A stretch of DNA of 64,000 nt from Myxocyprinus asiaticus. Taxonomy: Eukaryota; Chordata; Actinopteri; Cypriniformes; Catostomidae. The stretch lies in contig NC_059346.1 of the NCBI RefSeq assembly GCF_019703515.2, positions 15,593,001-15,657,000 on the forward strand. Reading direction: 5' to 3'. The position numbers were made by a program, and so were the translations under genes. This document shows positions 34,028 to 63,030 of the stretch, piece by piece. The notes beneath the pieces are model-generated. The model was not told the origin of the DNA. It saw nothing but the letters and a program-made list of their open reading frames with translations, and made no database searches. Each line of letters opens with the position of its first letter. Positions within the stretch are counted from its first letter, which is position 1.

Positions 34028-34215
34028 CTATCTGAAGGTCTTTTAATGAAAGAACCTACAAAACAAATGGTGAATTACCAATCAAAGCAAACACATGAGC
34101 AAAATATCTCGTAAACCTTTATTCTTATTTGCTGCTGTTGCAATAACTTATGAAGACATAGTTGAACCTCCTCTACAACAATGCAGCTGTTTACTTCAGC
34201 CAAAACTAGCAGCAT
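34028..34215 (-). pseudogene. thada: THADA-like N-terminal exons (two)
   Basis: 34117-34215 (acceptor TTACAG, donor GTTTAC) reads MLLVLAEVNSCIVVEEVQLC then LHKLLQQQQIRIK. 34028-34055 (acceptor TTGTAG, donor GTGAGT) reads VLSLKDLQIG. They join in phase. A further open stretch at 34330-34455 (minus; ALHLVQTAGLHQLVQLLLAL) could be an earlier exon. Assignment rests on position and helix pattern. Confidence 0.45.
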
Positions 34216-34870
34216 CTGTAATGGAAAATAAACAACACGTTAATTTAAGGGAAATTAAATGAGAATACAATTTATTTGCCAATGTAAACCTAAAGGTAGA
34301 CATTGCATGGTCTAATTGTTGGCAGGCTGATTAAGTGGTCACTGCTTCTAACTGCAAAGCCAAGAGAAGTTGAACAAGTTGATGAAGTCCAGCAGTCTGT
34401 ACTAAATGAAGAGCTTCCTTTGGGATCTTCTGCGGGATCTGTGATGCCTCCTCAAGTGAGCGCTCCCTGCTCCGTTTCCCTGTACTCCCGCCATTGAAAT
34501 TAATAATTTAGCTTGCAGTGCTTCAGAATATACATATAATATACATCTAATATATTATATATCATATATATATTATTATATATCATATAATAGACATCTA
34601 ATGTAAACAATGTGACAATGTAAATAATGTCAGTTAGTACAGTGAGATTCAAAGCAGACGTCCATCTCACATCCAATGTTTATGTATCGAATGCACAACA
34701 ATATATTATTATAACATGTAAAAGATATCAACACTCTCCTCAAAGTCACTGGCTTTGTACCAAATTTTGAACAAAAACAAAGATTTTATATAAATTTAAT
34801 TGACCTGAGTAGTTGCAGGCAGGGCCGTCACTAAAATTAATGGGACACGTGTGTTACATGTATGTTTTAG

Positions 34871-35805
34871 TTGGAAATTGTGGTATTGGGAAGGAGACAG
34901 CTGTAGCACTGGCTTTGCGAGGTGCTCTTGTCATCATTGCCTGCAGGGATGAGGAAAAAGCGAGGAAGGCACAATACGAATGTCCTTCACATGGAGGTGG
35001 ATCTGACTAACGAGAAGTCCATATGAGAGTTCAGCAAAACCATTTTACAGCAGAAGCAGCTAGATATTCTGATCATTAACGCAGGTATTACTCATTATGT
35101 GTTCCACCCCACTAGTAATTTTCTTTATGGGCACTTTCTTGTCCAAAGTTGACAATGTCAGTTGCTGTCATGGTTATGAAGCTTCCATTAATGTCTACAG
35201 ATTAATGAATAGGTTTAAACGGATCTTCTAATTGACTCTGTACTCACTCTCAGGCATGCCCAGCGTTTTGGAATGGACAGATGACAACTTCTCCATGTGT
35301 TTTGGCGTGAACCACCTGGGCCACTACCAGAAACTGGACTTCCAGGATCTCAGCTACAACCTGTTTCCGTTTTTCACCTACTGTCGCAGCAAACTGCCCA
35401 ATATTTACTTTACACAGGAGCTAGCTCGCATGATGGAGGGCAAAGGAGTGACTGCGTATACGTTTGTGTATAGTCTGACTCTGTCATTGTACAAATAGAT
35501 TTTATCTTTTGCACTCTGATGTTTGTCTTCCTCTCCTGTCTTATTCAGGTTAAGCTCAGAGTAACTGGACCTGCTATTTCTCGGTTGTTCCGGATCCTGG
35601 TGCAAGTGGTGATGTTCATGTTTTTTGTGTCGTGCGAGTCTGGGGCACAAACGGTCGTGTATTGCGCCGTATCAGATGAGGTTCTCCCGCACAATGGAGG
35701 ATACTTCGCTGACTGTCAGCCGGCCCCTCTTCAAGACTTCGCTAGTGATCCGGGAGTAGCAAAAAACTTTGGGAGGCCAGTGAGAGAATAGTTATACTGG
35801 CTTGA
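34871..35805 (+). pseudogene. dhrs13: DHRS13-like short-chain dehydrogenase/reductase, decayed
   Basis: Three exon blocks. 34871-35084: GNCGIGKETAVALALRGALV and IACRDEEKARKA (Rossmann GxxxGIG, CR), then LHMEVDLTNEKSI and LDILIINAG. 35254-35461: [14 protein letters not shown], then YCRSK (catalytic YxxxK) and FTQELARMM. 35549-35805: SCESGAQTVVYCAVSDEVLP and NGGYFADC, matching the C-terminal half of DHRS13. Lesions: a frame break before LHMEV, an in-frame TGA at 35023-35025, loss of the strand with the catalytic serine between GHY and QKLDF, and a frame shift at the A-run 35760-35766, after which LWEASERIV reads in another frame. An upstream exon with the N-terminal anchor is not seen. Family firm; exact paralogue less so. 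Confidence 0.75.
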
Positions 35806-36389
35806 AGCCACCAATACTATGTGCATGTTCGATTAGGATTTTAATGTTATTTATTTATAGAACAGTGTGATTTGTTCGAATGTGCTTTTTATGATTGTCT
35901 GTTAATTATGATAGAGGATGATTTTTGACTCTTGTGTGTGTGTGTGTGTGTTTTAAACAATGTAATTTATTTGATGATGATTGACATGTTTGGGTTATTA
36001 AACATGCAGTATTGCAGTGCCTACATTTTCATTAACCACATTAATTAGTGAAGATGGTAAATAGGTCAACACAAAATCCATTTAACAAGAAGAGCAAATT
36101 AATCAAAGCCTGATGGCACACACAGCTAGCAGCACTACAAACATGACATTTCAAAAGTAGTTGCAAAAAGTTTCAAGTACACAGTGTTAATTGTTTTCCA
36201 AGGAGAAATTTTAAACTAAAATGGGTTTTAAATTCTTTAGCAAGTTTTGTTGGCATAAGCCTTTTAAGGGTTTTGCATTTCAAGTGGTCTATCCTTTCCA
36301 TTTACTACACTTTTCTACACATTTCCCACTTTCTGACTAGAGACTTTCTATGACCTTTCCAGTTTTGATTACTGTATAAAGATGTTTTA
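35806..36389. other. Gap between dhrs13-like pseudogene and a Tc1 cluster
   Basis: Contains a (TG)n tract at 35934-35951. No gene seen; may include an old 3'UTR of the dehydrogenase. Confidence 0.35.
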
Positions 36390-37613
36390 AATAATTTTAT
36401 AGAGGGAATTATTCGTACACCAGTACATCTACTTATTCATGCGATTATCTTATCAGCCAATTGTGTGTCAGCAGAGTAATGTATAAAAACTTACAGATGC
36501 AGGTCTGGAGCTTCAGTTAAAGTTCACATCAGTTATAAAAATAGGGAAAAATGTGATCTCAGTGATTTAGAACATGACATGATTGTTGCTGCCAGACGGA
36601 CTGGTTTGAGTATTTCTGTAACTGCTGACCTCATGGGATTTTCATGCACAACAGTCTCTAGAGTGTGTAGAGAATGGTGCAAAAAACAACCAGTGAGTGG
36701 CAGATCTGTGGACAAAAATGCCTTGTTGATTAGAGAGGTCAACAGAGAATGGCCAGACTGGTTCGAGCTGACAGAAAGGCTTCAGATAACCCCTCTGTAC
36801 AATTGTAGTGAGCAGAATAGCATCTCAGAATGCACATCAAACCTTGAGGTGGATGGCTACAACAGCAAAAGACCATGTTGAGTTCCACTTCGGTCAGCCA
36901 AGAACAGAAAACTGAGGCTGCAGTGGGCCTACCATTTGTGTGCCTCAGCAGAAATCCAGATTTGTCAGAATAGGCGATGTTTTTCCAACCGTCTATTGTA
37001 CAGTTGTGTACCTCGGCAGAAATCCAGATTTGTCAGACCAGGCGATGTTTTTCCAATTGTATACTGTACAGTTTTAGCCTGTGCTCACTGCAGCCTCAGT
37101 TCTCTATTCTTACATGACAGCAGTGGTACCCGGAGGAGTCTTCTACTGCTGTTGCCTATTCGCCCCAATGTTCTACGTGCTGTATGTTCAGAACAGCTTT
37201 TCTGCATAGAACTGTTGTAATGTTTATTTGGGTTACTGCCACTTTCCTGTCAGCTTGGCCATTCTCCACTTACCTCTGTCATTAAAAAGATGTTTTCGCC
37301 CACAGAACTTCCGCTCGCTGGATGTTGTTTGCACCATTCTCTTTACACTCTAGAGACTGTTATGCGTGAAATTCCCAGGAGATCAGCCGTTACAGAAATA
37401 CTCAAACCAGCCCGTCTGGCACCAACAATCATGCCACAATCTAAATCACTGAGATCACATTTTATACCCATTCTGATAGTGAACATTAACTGAAACTCCT
37501 GGCCTGTATCAGCATGGTTTTATACATTACACTGCTGCCACACGATTGGCTGATTAGATAATCACATGAATAAGTAGATGCACAGGTGTACCTAATAAAG
37601 TGGCCAATGAGTG
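36390..37613. mobile_element. Two Tc1-type halves in inverted arrangement
   Basis: Left half (36390-about 36930) is plus-oriented, with an ORF at 36579-36881 starting MIVAARRTGLSISVTADLMG (transposase helix-turn-helix). The right half (about 37075-37613) is the same sequence in minus orientation, ending ACCTAATAAAGTGGCCAATGAGTG before TA. Same family as 13359-13889. Either two elements head to head or a fold-back derivative. Confidence 0.75.
36938..37071 (+). repeat. 77-bp-period tandem duplication at the centre of the Tc1 pair
   Basis: TGTGTGCCTCAGCAGAAATCC (36938) recurs as TGTGTACCTCGGCAG (37015), followed in both by AGATTTGTCAGA and GGCGATGTTTTTCCAA. It marks the junction of the two inverted halves. 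Confidence 0.8.
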
Positions 37614-40600
37614 TATATTTTATATTATATATGCAGTATACAGTACATGCATTATACTTAGTGTACAAATGTTCACTACAGAAAAGTCAATGGCTTTTGA
37701 GATTGTATTCATCCATTGAGGTTTCCCATGACTGTGGGAACCCTGTAAAAATATATTGCTTATCAGTTTTGAAGAAACATGAACAAGATTCTTCAGTATT
37801 TAAATCATCTAATTTATTTATAACTTTTGAACACATTTGCTTAAGTCAGGAAATACACAGAGCATGTATTAGAACCGAGCAGTAACAAGAGTAAGAATTA
37901 TCGGAAATCAAAGAGAATATTTTATCTCATACAGAAAAACAAAACTAACAGAGGGCTACTGTTAGAAGACTCAGCTTCAGAGAAACTATTCAGTACGTTT
38001 CCATTTAGATCAATGATATGAGTGGGGTAGAAACAGTCTTGTTTGAAAACAGATGGGGTTGTTGGGGCAAGTGGAACTTCTGTGGATGTTGCTTCTATTT
38101 TAACTGTTTGTCATGAAAGGCCGATAAAAGTTTGAAACAATACACGATTTTAATGACCATTCAGTAATGAGCATCTGCAAAGCACATAACAGTATGATGT
38201 CAATGCCGTTAGACTAAAGGAGATATTCTGAAATATTAGTGATCCCATGCATACAGAATTTAGCTAATATTGCAAGTGCTTCTCTGAAGTCAAGCAGTCA
38301 CATACTAATGAGTAATCTTATAGTCATTTATATAACTATCAGTCACCCTGCAGTGACAACAATGAGCTTAATACAAAAGCATGCTGTAGAAATATCACCA
38401 TTTCCATAGTTTTAATATCATCGACATTTTCATAGTTATAATTTTCATTATTAACACTGCTATTGTCAGCATCATCTTGGGACAAAAATATTATATACAC
38501 TTAAAGCTGGTCAAACAAATAAGAGAAAGGTTTAGGTAAACCAGCAATCAATAGAAAAAATGAAATCAAAACAAGAAATAACACCAAACCTAGTGTTCAA
38601 GTGACTGTCATGCAAAAAAATTCCAGCTGAAATGTAAGTAAACTGTAGTTTCAATACTGTGTGTGTCCTGTTTTGATTGTGATGTGCACTTTCACTCGTT
38701 AACATGTTTATTTTCATTGCTAAACACACAGAGAACAGTACACCTTTTACATGCTGCTTTTTTTGTTGTCGTCTTTTTTTAAGGGAGTGGACAAGTGTGG
38801 GACTTTGATCACTCTTATAAACACAGGTGAAGTCTTGGATCACTTTTCGTCTCAGACAAAACACAAGAAAAAACGTCAAAGAATGAGACAACTGTATTAG
38901 AAGCAGAATACCGGAGCATAAACACATATCCATGTGGGGTCACTTTCTTCTCAAAGATAAATATTTAGATTTTTTCTTTAAAGATCTCTAGTTTTATATC
39001 TGTAAAAGGCGCTTTAGTCGGCTGAGTTTCTTTCAAATAATAACAACAATAAAAACGTCAGTAGTCATCACCGATATTACATGTGGCTCAAAGCTATTGA
39101 GTGTACAACTGTGTATAATGCACATGAAATTAAGAAGCACGTAATTGAGAAAATCAAATAAATAAATACGACCTGAGGACGCAAACAGTATATGAGCCTC
39201 CTGGGTCATTCCATTCAAATTAGTTACATGACCATTCAGTTCACCATGATTACCACCCCCATCACTTCAAAAGTAGACTGAAACTAGCACAGAGTTGCAT
39301 GAGGTGTAATGTGTTAAGCTCCGTTTCAGATACAGTTCATATTAGGAACATCAAAGCATTCCTTCGTTAAACAATTTTTCACCATCATCTGAAATATAAA
39401 ACTATTGCTGCCTATTTCGACTAAGACTGTAGTTGTTGAGCGGGGGTGGGGTGGGGGGGGGGGGGGTGTTCGGCCGTTTGGCCCCGTTTCGTGGCAGGTC
39501 CACCTGGTCCGCCCCTGCTTTGCCCATCCAAAGGGTAAACACACTTTAAAAATTATCCAGGGTAACAATTGTTTTTCCATATAAAAGCACTCTACTTCAA
39601 AGAGTCTCACACACTGGCAACAAAAAATATATATAACCTCAAAAATAGAATGAGTAATATTGATAATATTCAACAACATATGTCGCAACAGAAATAATTT
39701 TTTTTTTAAGAGATACATTTTCTTAGAGCATAAGTATGTTACTAAACTGAGACCTTAAGTAAATCAAGGAGGTACGGCTTATGCCAAATGTCCCAAATTC
39801 AACTAATCTTTTATGCCGTCCAGTAACTCTAAGCCTAAACTATGAATACATATTACACAGTAAAAATATAGTAGCCACCTTTTGAAACTGAAGTCCTCAA
39901 CTAAAGATGTCTTTCCATAGGCAGAATTTCATGATATACAAAACACATTAATGATGAGGTCAACTGGTACAACGGTTTGCCTCTAATGGTTGCATTTCCG
40001 CTGAGGTATGACTTAAGTTTGATTTAATCTTTCAAGCTGAATACAAACTGCACAAGAGCCTTTCAAAACATCTATTCACTGGCTCAGCTGAAGAAATAAT
40101 AAAAAAAAGTGTTGAAAACCTCTCATATTGCAACACTACCAATAACATTTAATACTAACATTTAAATCGGTGTCACAGAAGAGCCTAAACTGTTAGAAAA
40201 ACTATTGTGGCTTTCACCAAGAACCAATAATTGTTCATCTAATGAGCCAGGAAAGAGTCATTTATCTGGACATAATAAATATGCTCATTGATTCCAAATC
40301 TGTTGCAATGATTGAAAGAAATAGCGATAAATTAAAAAAAATGGAAGACCCCAAATGACGTTCTCAATCAGGCTCTGGTGGGCTCTGCCCCAAACAGTCA
40401 TACACACAGACTGAATGTCCAGAAACGTTTTAATATACATGGACAGACACATTTGTTGTATGTGAGCTTGAGCTTTCAACCATGAAACACATCAAGAAGC
40501 CAGTATATTAATGGCAACCACTGTTATCTCTCCAAATCACTGTAGAAACAGTCACTCTTGGATATACTGGAAAATTCATGCTCTCAGAAAATTTCCAGAA

Positions 40601-41143
40601 ACAAAAGTCTTACATAAATTAAAAATCATTGGAATTCAGAATATGAATGGTAAAAGTGACACATAAAATTGCTTTTGTAATAATACTAATAACAATATTA
40701 ATCATAATAATAACAATAACATCAAAAATCTACATACTGTAAGTGAGGATGGCGAATCAGTGGAACAAAGGTCGTTACTGACACTGGAAAGGACAGAAAG
40801 CATGACGTTTCACGGGCGACTCGCTGCCTTTATTAATCAAAGACTGTCCCACTTCACACAGCACTTGTGCACAACACGGGGAGTCTTGGCACAGGTGTAA
40901 AAGATACAGGGTGAGCAATTGGGAGGGAGGGGTAAAGTTGATGGGGCAATGAGATAGAAGACAATGCACAAAAGTGATTGGCAGGTGATGTGATTGACAT
41001 GCGAGGAGGCGGTGCCCAGTGTGGGAGGGTCAGGCACTGCAGACTCACAGCCACCCATCACTGGACTCCCTCTCTTTCTCTCTCTCTGCATTCTGCATTT
41101 CAGACTGGGCACTCTTGTTAGATGTGGCTACAATTAGCCCAAC
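37614..41143 (-). other. camk2b: Probable camk2b 3'UTR exon
   Basis: The exon starts at 41143 after a TTTTTCCACAG acceptor that pairs with the donor just past the camk2b stop codon. From here to about 37.8 kb the sequence is AT-rich and nearly free of recognisable mobile elements, in contrast to every neighbouring stretch, which suits a long conserved 3'UTR. AATAAA (as TTTATT on plus) occurs near 37812. Its true end is not determined. ORFs inside (38532-38933, 39326-39718, 40775-41112) show no family features. Confidence 0.5.
39441..39468 (+). repeat. G-run (G-quadruplex candidate)
   Basis: CGGGGGTGGGGTG followed by about 15 Gs. On the camk2b sense strand this is a C-run within the presumed 3'UTR. 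Confidence 0.8.
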
Positions 41144-42290
41144 CTGTGGAAAAATATTGTTAAAAGGGTGTCTTTACTAATTAAAACTTACAACAAAATA
41201 AATTAAAAGAAGTGCCATGAAATTAGCAGACAATTATCTGAGATATGCATGAACATATGAGTATAGGGGAAACCGGGGCTAGTTGTGACAAGGGCTATTT
41301 CTCACAACTGTGTCACATTAAAACAAATATGTCATCGTTTTCAGATATCTCTGTTTCCCCTGTTAACAACACTATAATTAGAAAATGGCGTTTTCAAATG
41401 TATCCACTTGGGAAGGCTTTTTTGAAAAGTTCAGTTTTCGCAGTCAAAAACAGCATCTCAGTATGGATTGGACGGAAGACCAAATGAAAACATATTAGTG
41501 TGGATGGAAAGCCAAAACGTAGCGAAATTAATGCATTTTCAAACAAAAACGTATTAGTGTGGATGTGGCCTAATAGTAGCTGGTTAAACAAGAGAACACA
41601 ATAAAACCACACTGGCAAAGCTCAAGTACTTGAAGATAGGTTTAACTGTAAGATTAAACTGTATTCTCAGGACAAGGTTTTTTTATTTTTACAAATGTCT
41701 GCTTGACTCAGGTTTTCATATTTATATTTAAGTTGCTTTAAATGTAATTTTATACAGTTCTTATTACAATATTTGTGGCAAAAACAATAGTTTATTATTT
41801 TTGCACTTTAGCTTTTCCATTTTTGCTGTTCTTTGAATCTTTTAGTGTTTTATTTATAGGCTTTTTGTGAAAACATATACATGCATATAAATACACATAC
41901 AGGTATATGGTGGAATATGGCTTTTTGCACTTTTAAAGCAATTTATAATTGATAAAACTGTTCTTCTCAAATCAGTGTCAATAAACGGCAGATTCCCATT
42001 AAGACAAATCACCCCATACAATGACAACACGCCCCTCCATAGGTTAATGTGCATTAAATTAATGTTTTTCTTCCTGGGCAATAATAGTGGAAATGGTCAA
42101 TAGGTTTTTTCTTTTTGTAGTCAAGATTCTAAGGCATGCGCCTATATCCAAACTGAGTTTTAAAAATAAACCTACCCTGAAAAATATTCAAATGGAATAA
42201 AGCAGTACCAAGCAGTGTATCATTATGAGTAGCATTTTTTTAAAGACTCTAATATTAAATAATATTTTACAACTTTATGAGAGGATGTAC
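41144..42290. other. camk2b intron inside the 3'UTR
   Basis: Bounded by the donor at 42290-42289 (two bases past the stop codon) and the acceptor at 41145-41144. 41335-41575 has blocks (CGTTTTCAAATGTATCCA, GTGTGGATGTGGCC) resembling 26040-26415, so may be a dispersed repeat. Nothing else seen. Confidence 0.4.
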
Positions 42291-59177
<16,887 letters not shown>

Positions 59178-59235
59178 CTACAGAGTGACAGGGGAGGAGG
59201 GGGTGAAAAAAACATGAGAGAAAAGAACCAGAGAG

Positions 59236-59258
59236 TGAGAGAGAGAGAGAGAGAGAGA
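59236..59258. repeat. (GA)n microsatellite
   Basis: Eleven GA units, about 60 bases upstream of the camk2b exon at 59133-59177 in its sense. Confidence 0.9.
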
Positions 59259-59369
59259 ACATGTGTGGGTGGATGGGTGTTTATGATTGCCATCCCAGTA
59301 AAATGTAACACAACACCAGAGGATTAAACCGCTCCTCTCTTTAATACATAAAACAAATTACTGCACTCT

Positions 59370-59667
59370 TTAAAGGGATATTTCAACCTAAATTGAAAAT
59401 TCTGCCATCATTTACTTACCTTCATGTAAGTAAACCTGTATTTCTTTCTAGTATGGGACACAAAACGAGGGACTGACAGTTTCAGTTACCATTCACTTTC
59501 ATTGTATGGGGGAAAAAAAAAAAAAAAAAAAAATACAAAGTAAATGGTGACTGAGTAAGTAACATCTTTTGTGTTCAGCAGAAGAAAGAAAGTCATATGT
59601 GTTTGGAACAACATGAAGGTGAGTAAATAATGACAATTTTCAATTGTGGGTGAACTATCCCTTTTAT
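59370..59667. mobile_element. TTAA MITE family, short version
   Basis: TTAAAGGGATATTTCAACC at the left, GGGTGAACTATCCCTTTTA at the right, with an A-run at 59508-59532. Resembles 58492-58807. Confidence 0.72.
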
Positions 59668-60418
59668 GTGAGGCCATAATATTTCAAACCCCACTCTAAA
59701 GCAGTTACAAACCCCATGTGATTTTGCCAGCTAATTACGGTTTCTTTCACATTGCAATAACGAGTTTATTTTATTGCATCTCCTCGGCGTATGTGTCATT
59801 CCCCAGAAACCTGCTAGCTAGACACATCAGACCACATGAATTTGTAATGCCCAGTCTCTCTCGCAGGAAGTAACATTCCCTCACTGTCCATTCAGCAGCC
59901 TGCAGTCCCCATCATTATGAAGTATTCATCGCCATGTCAACAGATGCCCTGTGCGACAGGCAGCAGTTACAAGCTAAGTTTATGATGAACAACACACAGG
60001 ATCTATATGGAGGTACAACTGCTTTCACACTAATTAAAGGAATTTGTGATTGCAAATTGTAACGATAGGCTAAATGAATCAATTAGAGGCTGAAAGCTAA
60101 TTGGTATTCATTAAACTTTAACAATAAGGACAGATATCTTATTGATATGTTTTTTTTTTGTAGCTGTCATTCCTGGTGTATTACTGTTGGAAAGCTGTCC
60201 TATCAGTCATTGGATATTAAGTTTTAATAAATTAAAATAATTTATACTTATTAGATATGCTAGCTGCAAGAAAACTGTTATACAATAGCTCCTATAGCAT
60301 CAATTGGATTTGATGTTTTTGCTTACTACATATTTTTTATTCCAGCTGCTTTAGAGAAACTACTTGTACTGTAATTTTTAAATATGGCACATTACATGCA
60401 CACATCAGTTGAATTATA
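59668..60418. other. camk2b upstream intron, no feature
   Basis: No exon or element recognised. A T-run lies at about 60152-60160. Confidence 0.35.
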
Positions 60419-60454
60419 CACTGCCTGGCCAAAAAAAAAAAAAAGTTGCATACT

Positions 60455-61060
60455 CTAATATTTCACTGGACCGCCTTTACCTCTGATTACGGCGCACATT
60501 CGTCGTGGCATTGTTTCGACAACTTTATGCAACGTCACAAGATTTATTTCCGTCCAGATTTGCATTAATTTTTGGCCAAGATCTTGTATTGATGACAGGA
60601 GAGTCAAACCACTCCGTAAAGTCTTCTCCAGCACATCCCCAAGTCTTTCAATGGGGTTAAGGTCAGGACTCTGTGATGGCCAAGTCATGTGTGAAAATGA
60701 TTCCTCATGCTCCCTGAACCACTCTTTCACAAACTGAGCCCGATGAATCTTGGCATTGTCGTCCTGGAATATGCCCGTCCCGTCAGGGAAGAAAAGATCC
60801 ATTGATGGGATAACCTGGTCATTCAGTACATTCAGGTAGTCAGCTGACTTCATTTTATTGTCGCATAATGTTGCTGAGCCCAGACCTGACCAATTGAAGC
60901 AACCCCAGATCATAACACTGCCTCCAGAGGCTTGTACAGTGGGCACTATGCATGACTGGTGCATTGCTTCATGCACTTCCCTTCTTGACGCGCCTATTGC
61001 TTTGGAATAGGGTAAATCTGGACACATCAGACCACATGACCTTTTTCCATTGCTCCACAA
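60455..61060 (-). pseudogene. Tc1-like transposase, catalytic half
   Basis: 201 codons: [39 protein letters not shown] (second Asp), [20 protein letters not shown] (catalytic Glu), [17 protein letters not shown] at the end. The first Asp region (WSDE-like) and the frame upstream are damaged. The longest transposase frame in the window. Confidence 0.85.
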
Positions 61061-61257
61061 TCCGATAATTTGCTAGGGAGCATAAAGGAAGTCATTTTTT
61101 CCGATTAGCCTCACTAACAAGTAGCTTTCTTGTGGCCACACAGATGTTTAGTCCCAATACTGTAAGTTCTTGTTGCATTGTGCATGTGGAAATGCTCTTA
61201 CTTTCACTATTAAACATAGCCATGAGTTCTACTGTTGATTTTTTATGATGTGACTTC

Positions 61258-62858
61258 TAAGGCTTAGCGATATGTAAAAATTATTTTAATCAATAATCGT
61301 CTTAAAAAACATCGCAATATCAGATAAAATCGTCAACCCCCCTGCTGAGGGTCGGTGAATTTTTTTTTGCTTTATTGAGACAAGAAAAACAAAAAATTTT
61401 TTTTTTTTTTTTTTTTTTTTTGGATTTTTCCCCCTTTTTCACCCAATTTGGAATGCCCAATTCCCAGTGCGCTTTTAAGTCCTCTTGGTCGAGCAGTGAT
61501 TTGCCTCAATCTGGGTGGCGGAGGATGAAACCCCGTTGCCTCCACGTCTGAGACCATCAACCCACGCATCTTATCACGTAGCTTGTTGAGCATGTTGCCA
61601 CGGAGACAGCGCGTGTGGCGGCTTCACACCATCCACCGCGGCATCCGCGCTCAACTCACTACGCGCCCCACCGAGAACGAACCACATTATAGTGACCACG
61701 AGGAGGTTACTCCATGTGGGCCAATTTGGTTGCATTACCACTGAGCTACCCAGGCCCCCAACAAAAGACATTTCTAAATTCAAATTGCACTTTAAACTAA
61801 ATGAAAAAAGCAATAAAATAACAAAGTGATCAAAAAATCTTATTTAACCACCTCCCCAAATCCAATCATTTACCATCTCCAACAGTTCAATTTGCCATCA
61901 AACAAGCATCCGTCAACGACACCAGGTGGAAAATTACTTATAGCCTACAGATTAAGAACTTAAGACAATCATAAATGTGAAGATAATAATAATTATAATA
62001 ATAAAGCCTAATAAATTCCCTTGTGTTTGCAAAATAATGCTGCCAAATGTGTGTTCTTATCGAATTTGTGTTTGTATTGCGTTTTGGTCAAACAGTTAAT
62101 GCTGCCTAAAGAAAAGAAAATAATTTTAGGTTCAACGTGAACGTGTCTTGAATTATTTAATCACTTTCATCTTTGTTTCTTTAATACAAAGATATGTATT
62201 ACTAATCCTGCAGAGTTGCGTTCACAATGCATGCCAACCGTGTGGAAATAAAGCGAACTAAACTAACAGCACCTCCAGAGATGATCGGAGATAATTTGCA
62301 GCATTCTCATAGACAACATTATTCTTGCAAACAGTTTTCTGATGAATGAAACTGAGAAAAAAAAAATTGTGAAAACTCTTTACATGCACTTGTTCCACGA
62401 GACAGGCCCGCGCTGCACGCCAACACGCGTGTTCCACATGACAGGCTCGTGCTGCATCAAACACAAGCATTGACGACTTTTCTTTTGTCTGTTCTTAAAA
62501 ATATAATAAAGTGTGCTTCTTCAAGTGCATGTCTTTGTGACTAACAGCATTTCTTGTCATGTGTCACTCCAAGATGTCTTCCAGGTTGCCCGCCTGTTGC
62601 GGGTAGATGAGCAAAATTACCCACGCATGAAATACATTTGGACAAGGAGCTTGCGAACTGGATTCAGCCTTGTCACATTTTGCAGGTGGCGGGTGCTAGC
62701 TTCAAACCCTGGCCACTGTTTAATATATCTGGTGACTTCCCAGATCCATAATTTTGCCATTTCCTGATATTGTTGATCATCGTCTGTTCGCAATTGGCAT
62801 CGGGATCTTTGTAAGGCATAGTCGATATCTGATTACATTGTCATATCGCCCAGCCCTA
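61258..62858. mobile_element. hAT-like element with 8-bp target duplication
   Basis: Left TAAGGCTTAGCGATATGT, right ATATCGCCCAGCCCTA, inverted ends. GTGACTTC is repeated exactly at 61250-61257 and 62859-62866; an 8-bp duplication is the hAT hallmark. No transposase frame recognised. A SINE lies inside. Confidence 0.78.
61388..61766 (-). mobile_element. SINE, same family as 11154-11562, nested in the hAT-like element
   Basis: The tRNA-like head is at 61759 (CTGAGCTACCCAGGCCCCC complement) and the poly(A) tail appears as the T-run 61397-61421. AACAAAA at 61388-61394 and 61760-61766 is a likely target duplication. Confidence 0.82.
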
Positions 62859-63030
62859 GTGACTTCAAGTGTTTTAGTGATCTCCGATCACAATCATTCA
62901 AGATTTTTTTCCGACCACATTTCTTCTGTGAAGCTGATGGTTCACCACTATCCTTCCAGGTTTTAATAATACGTTGGACATTTCTTGCTTGATGCAGGCC
63001 AGTAATTTGCCCCTTCTGAAACAGTAACAT
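62833..63030 (-). pseudogene. Tc1-like transposase, DNA-binding part
   Basis: Reads MLLFQKGQITGLHQARNVQR then KTWKDSGEPSASQKKCGRKK, a helix-turn-helix plus basic GRK hinge of Tc1 transposases. It runs into the hAT-like insertion at 62866. Confidence 0.75.

Larger units (their letters stand above)
19163..34215 (-). pseudogene. thada: THADA-like gene, decayed (multiple exons, minus strand)
   Basis: THADA is a large HEAT/ARM-repeat protein of about 1,950 residues in human, related to regulators of tRNA 2'-O-methylation. Exon-like blocks run right to left in the order of the known protein: 34117-34215, 34028-34055, 33213-33294, 32993-33037, about 32540-32600, about 28700-28819, 28291-28480, 28040-28188, 27694-27919, 25681-25875, 21194-21441, 20622-20787 and 19163-19963. 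The strongest matches are the PQ-x-HxLxALxR block, the SPVYxxxxMxxRALV block and the LLQDExxxVR block. The large central exons and the exon between 21194 and 20787 are not found. A Tc1 insertion, a nonsense codon, frameshifts and phase clashes argue that it is dead. Exons at 34320-34460 are possible but unproven. Symbol from recalled homology; no search was run. Confidence 0.75.

Noticed and set aside
35254..35461. Functional retinol-dehydrogenase-like gene
   Set aside because: YxxxK is present, but the catalytic-serine segment is deleted and the surrounding exons have a stop and frame breaks.
38532..39718. ORFs of 130 or so codons in the presumed camk2b 3'UTR
   Set aside because: Low-complexity translations with no family features; no splice sites pointing to them.
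40775..41112. Pro/Leu-rich minus-strand ORFs considered as an extra camk2b coding exon
   Set aside because: The in-frame stop codon of the hub domain comes first, so this exon is downstream of the coding region.
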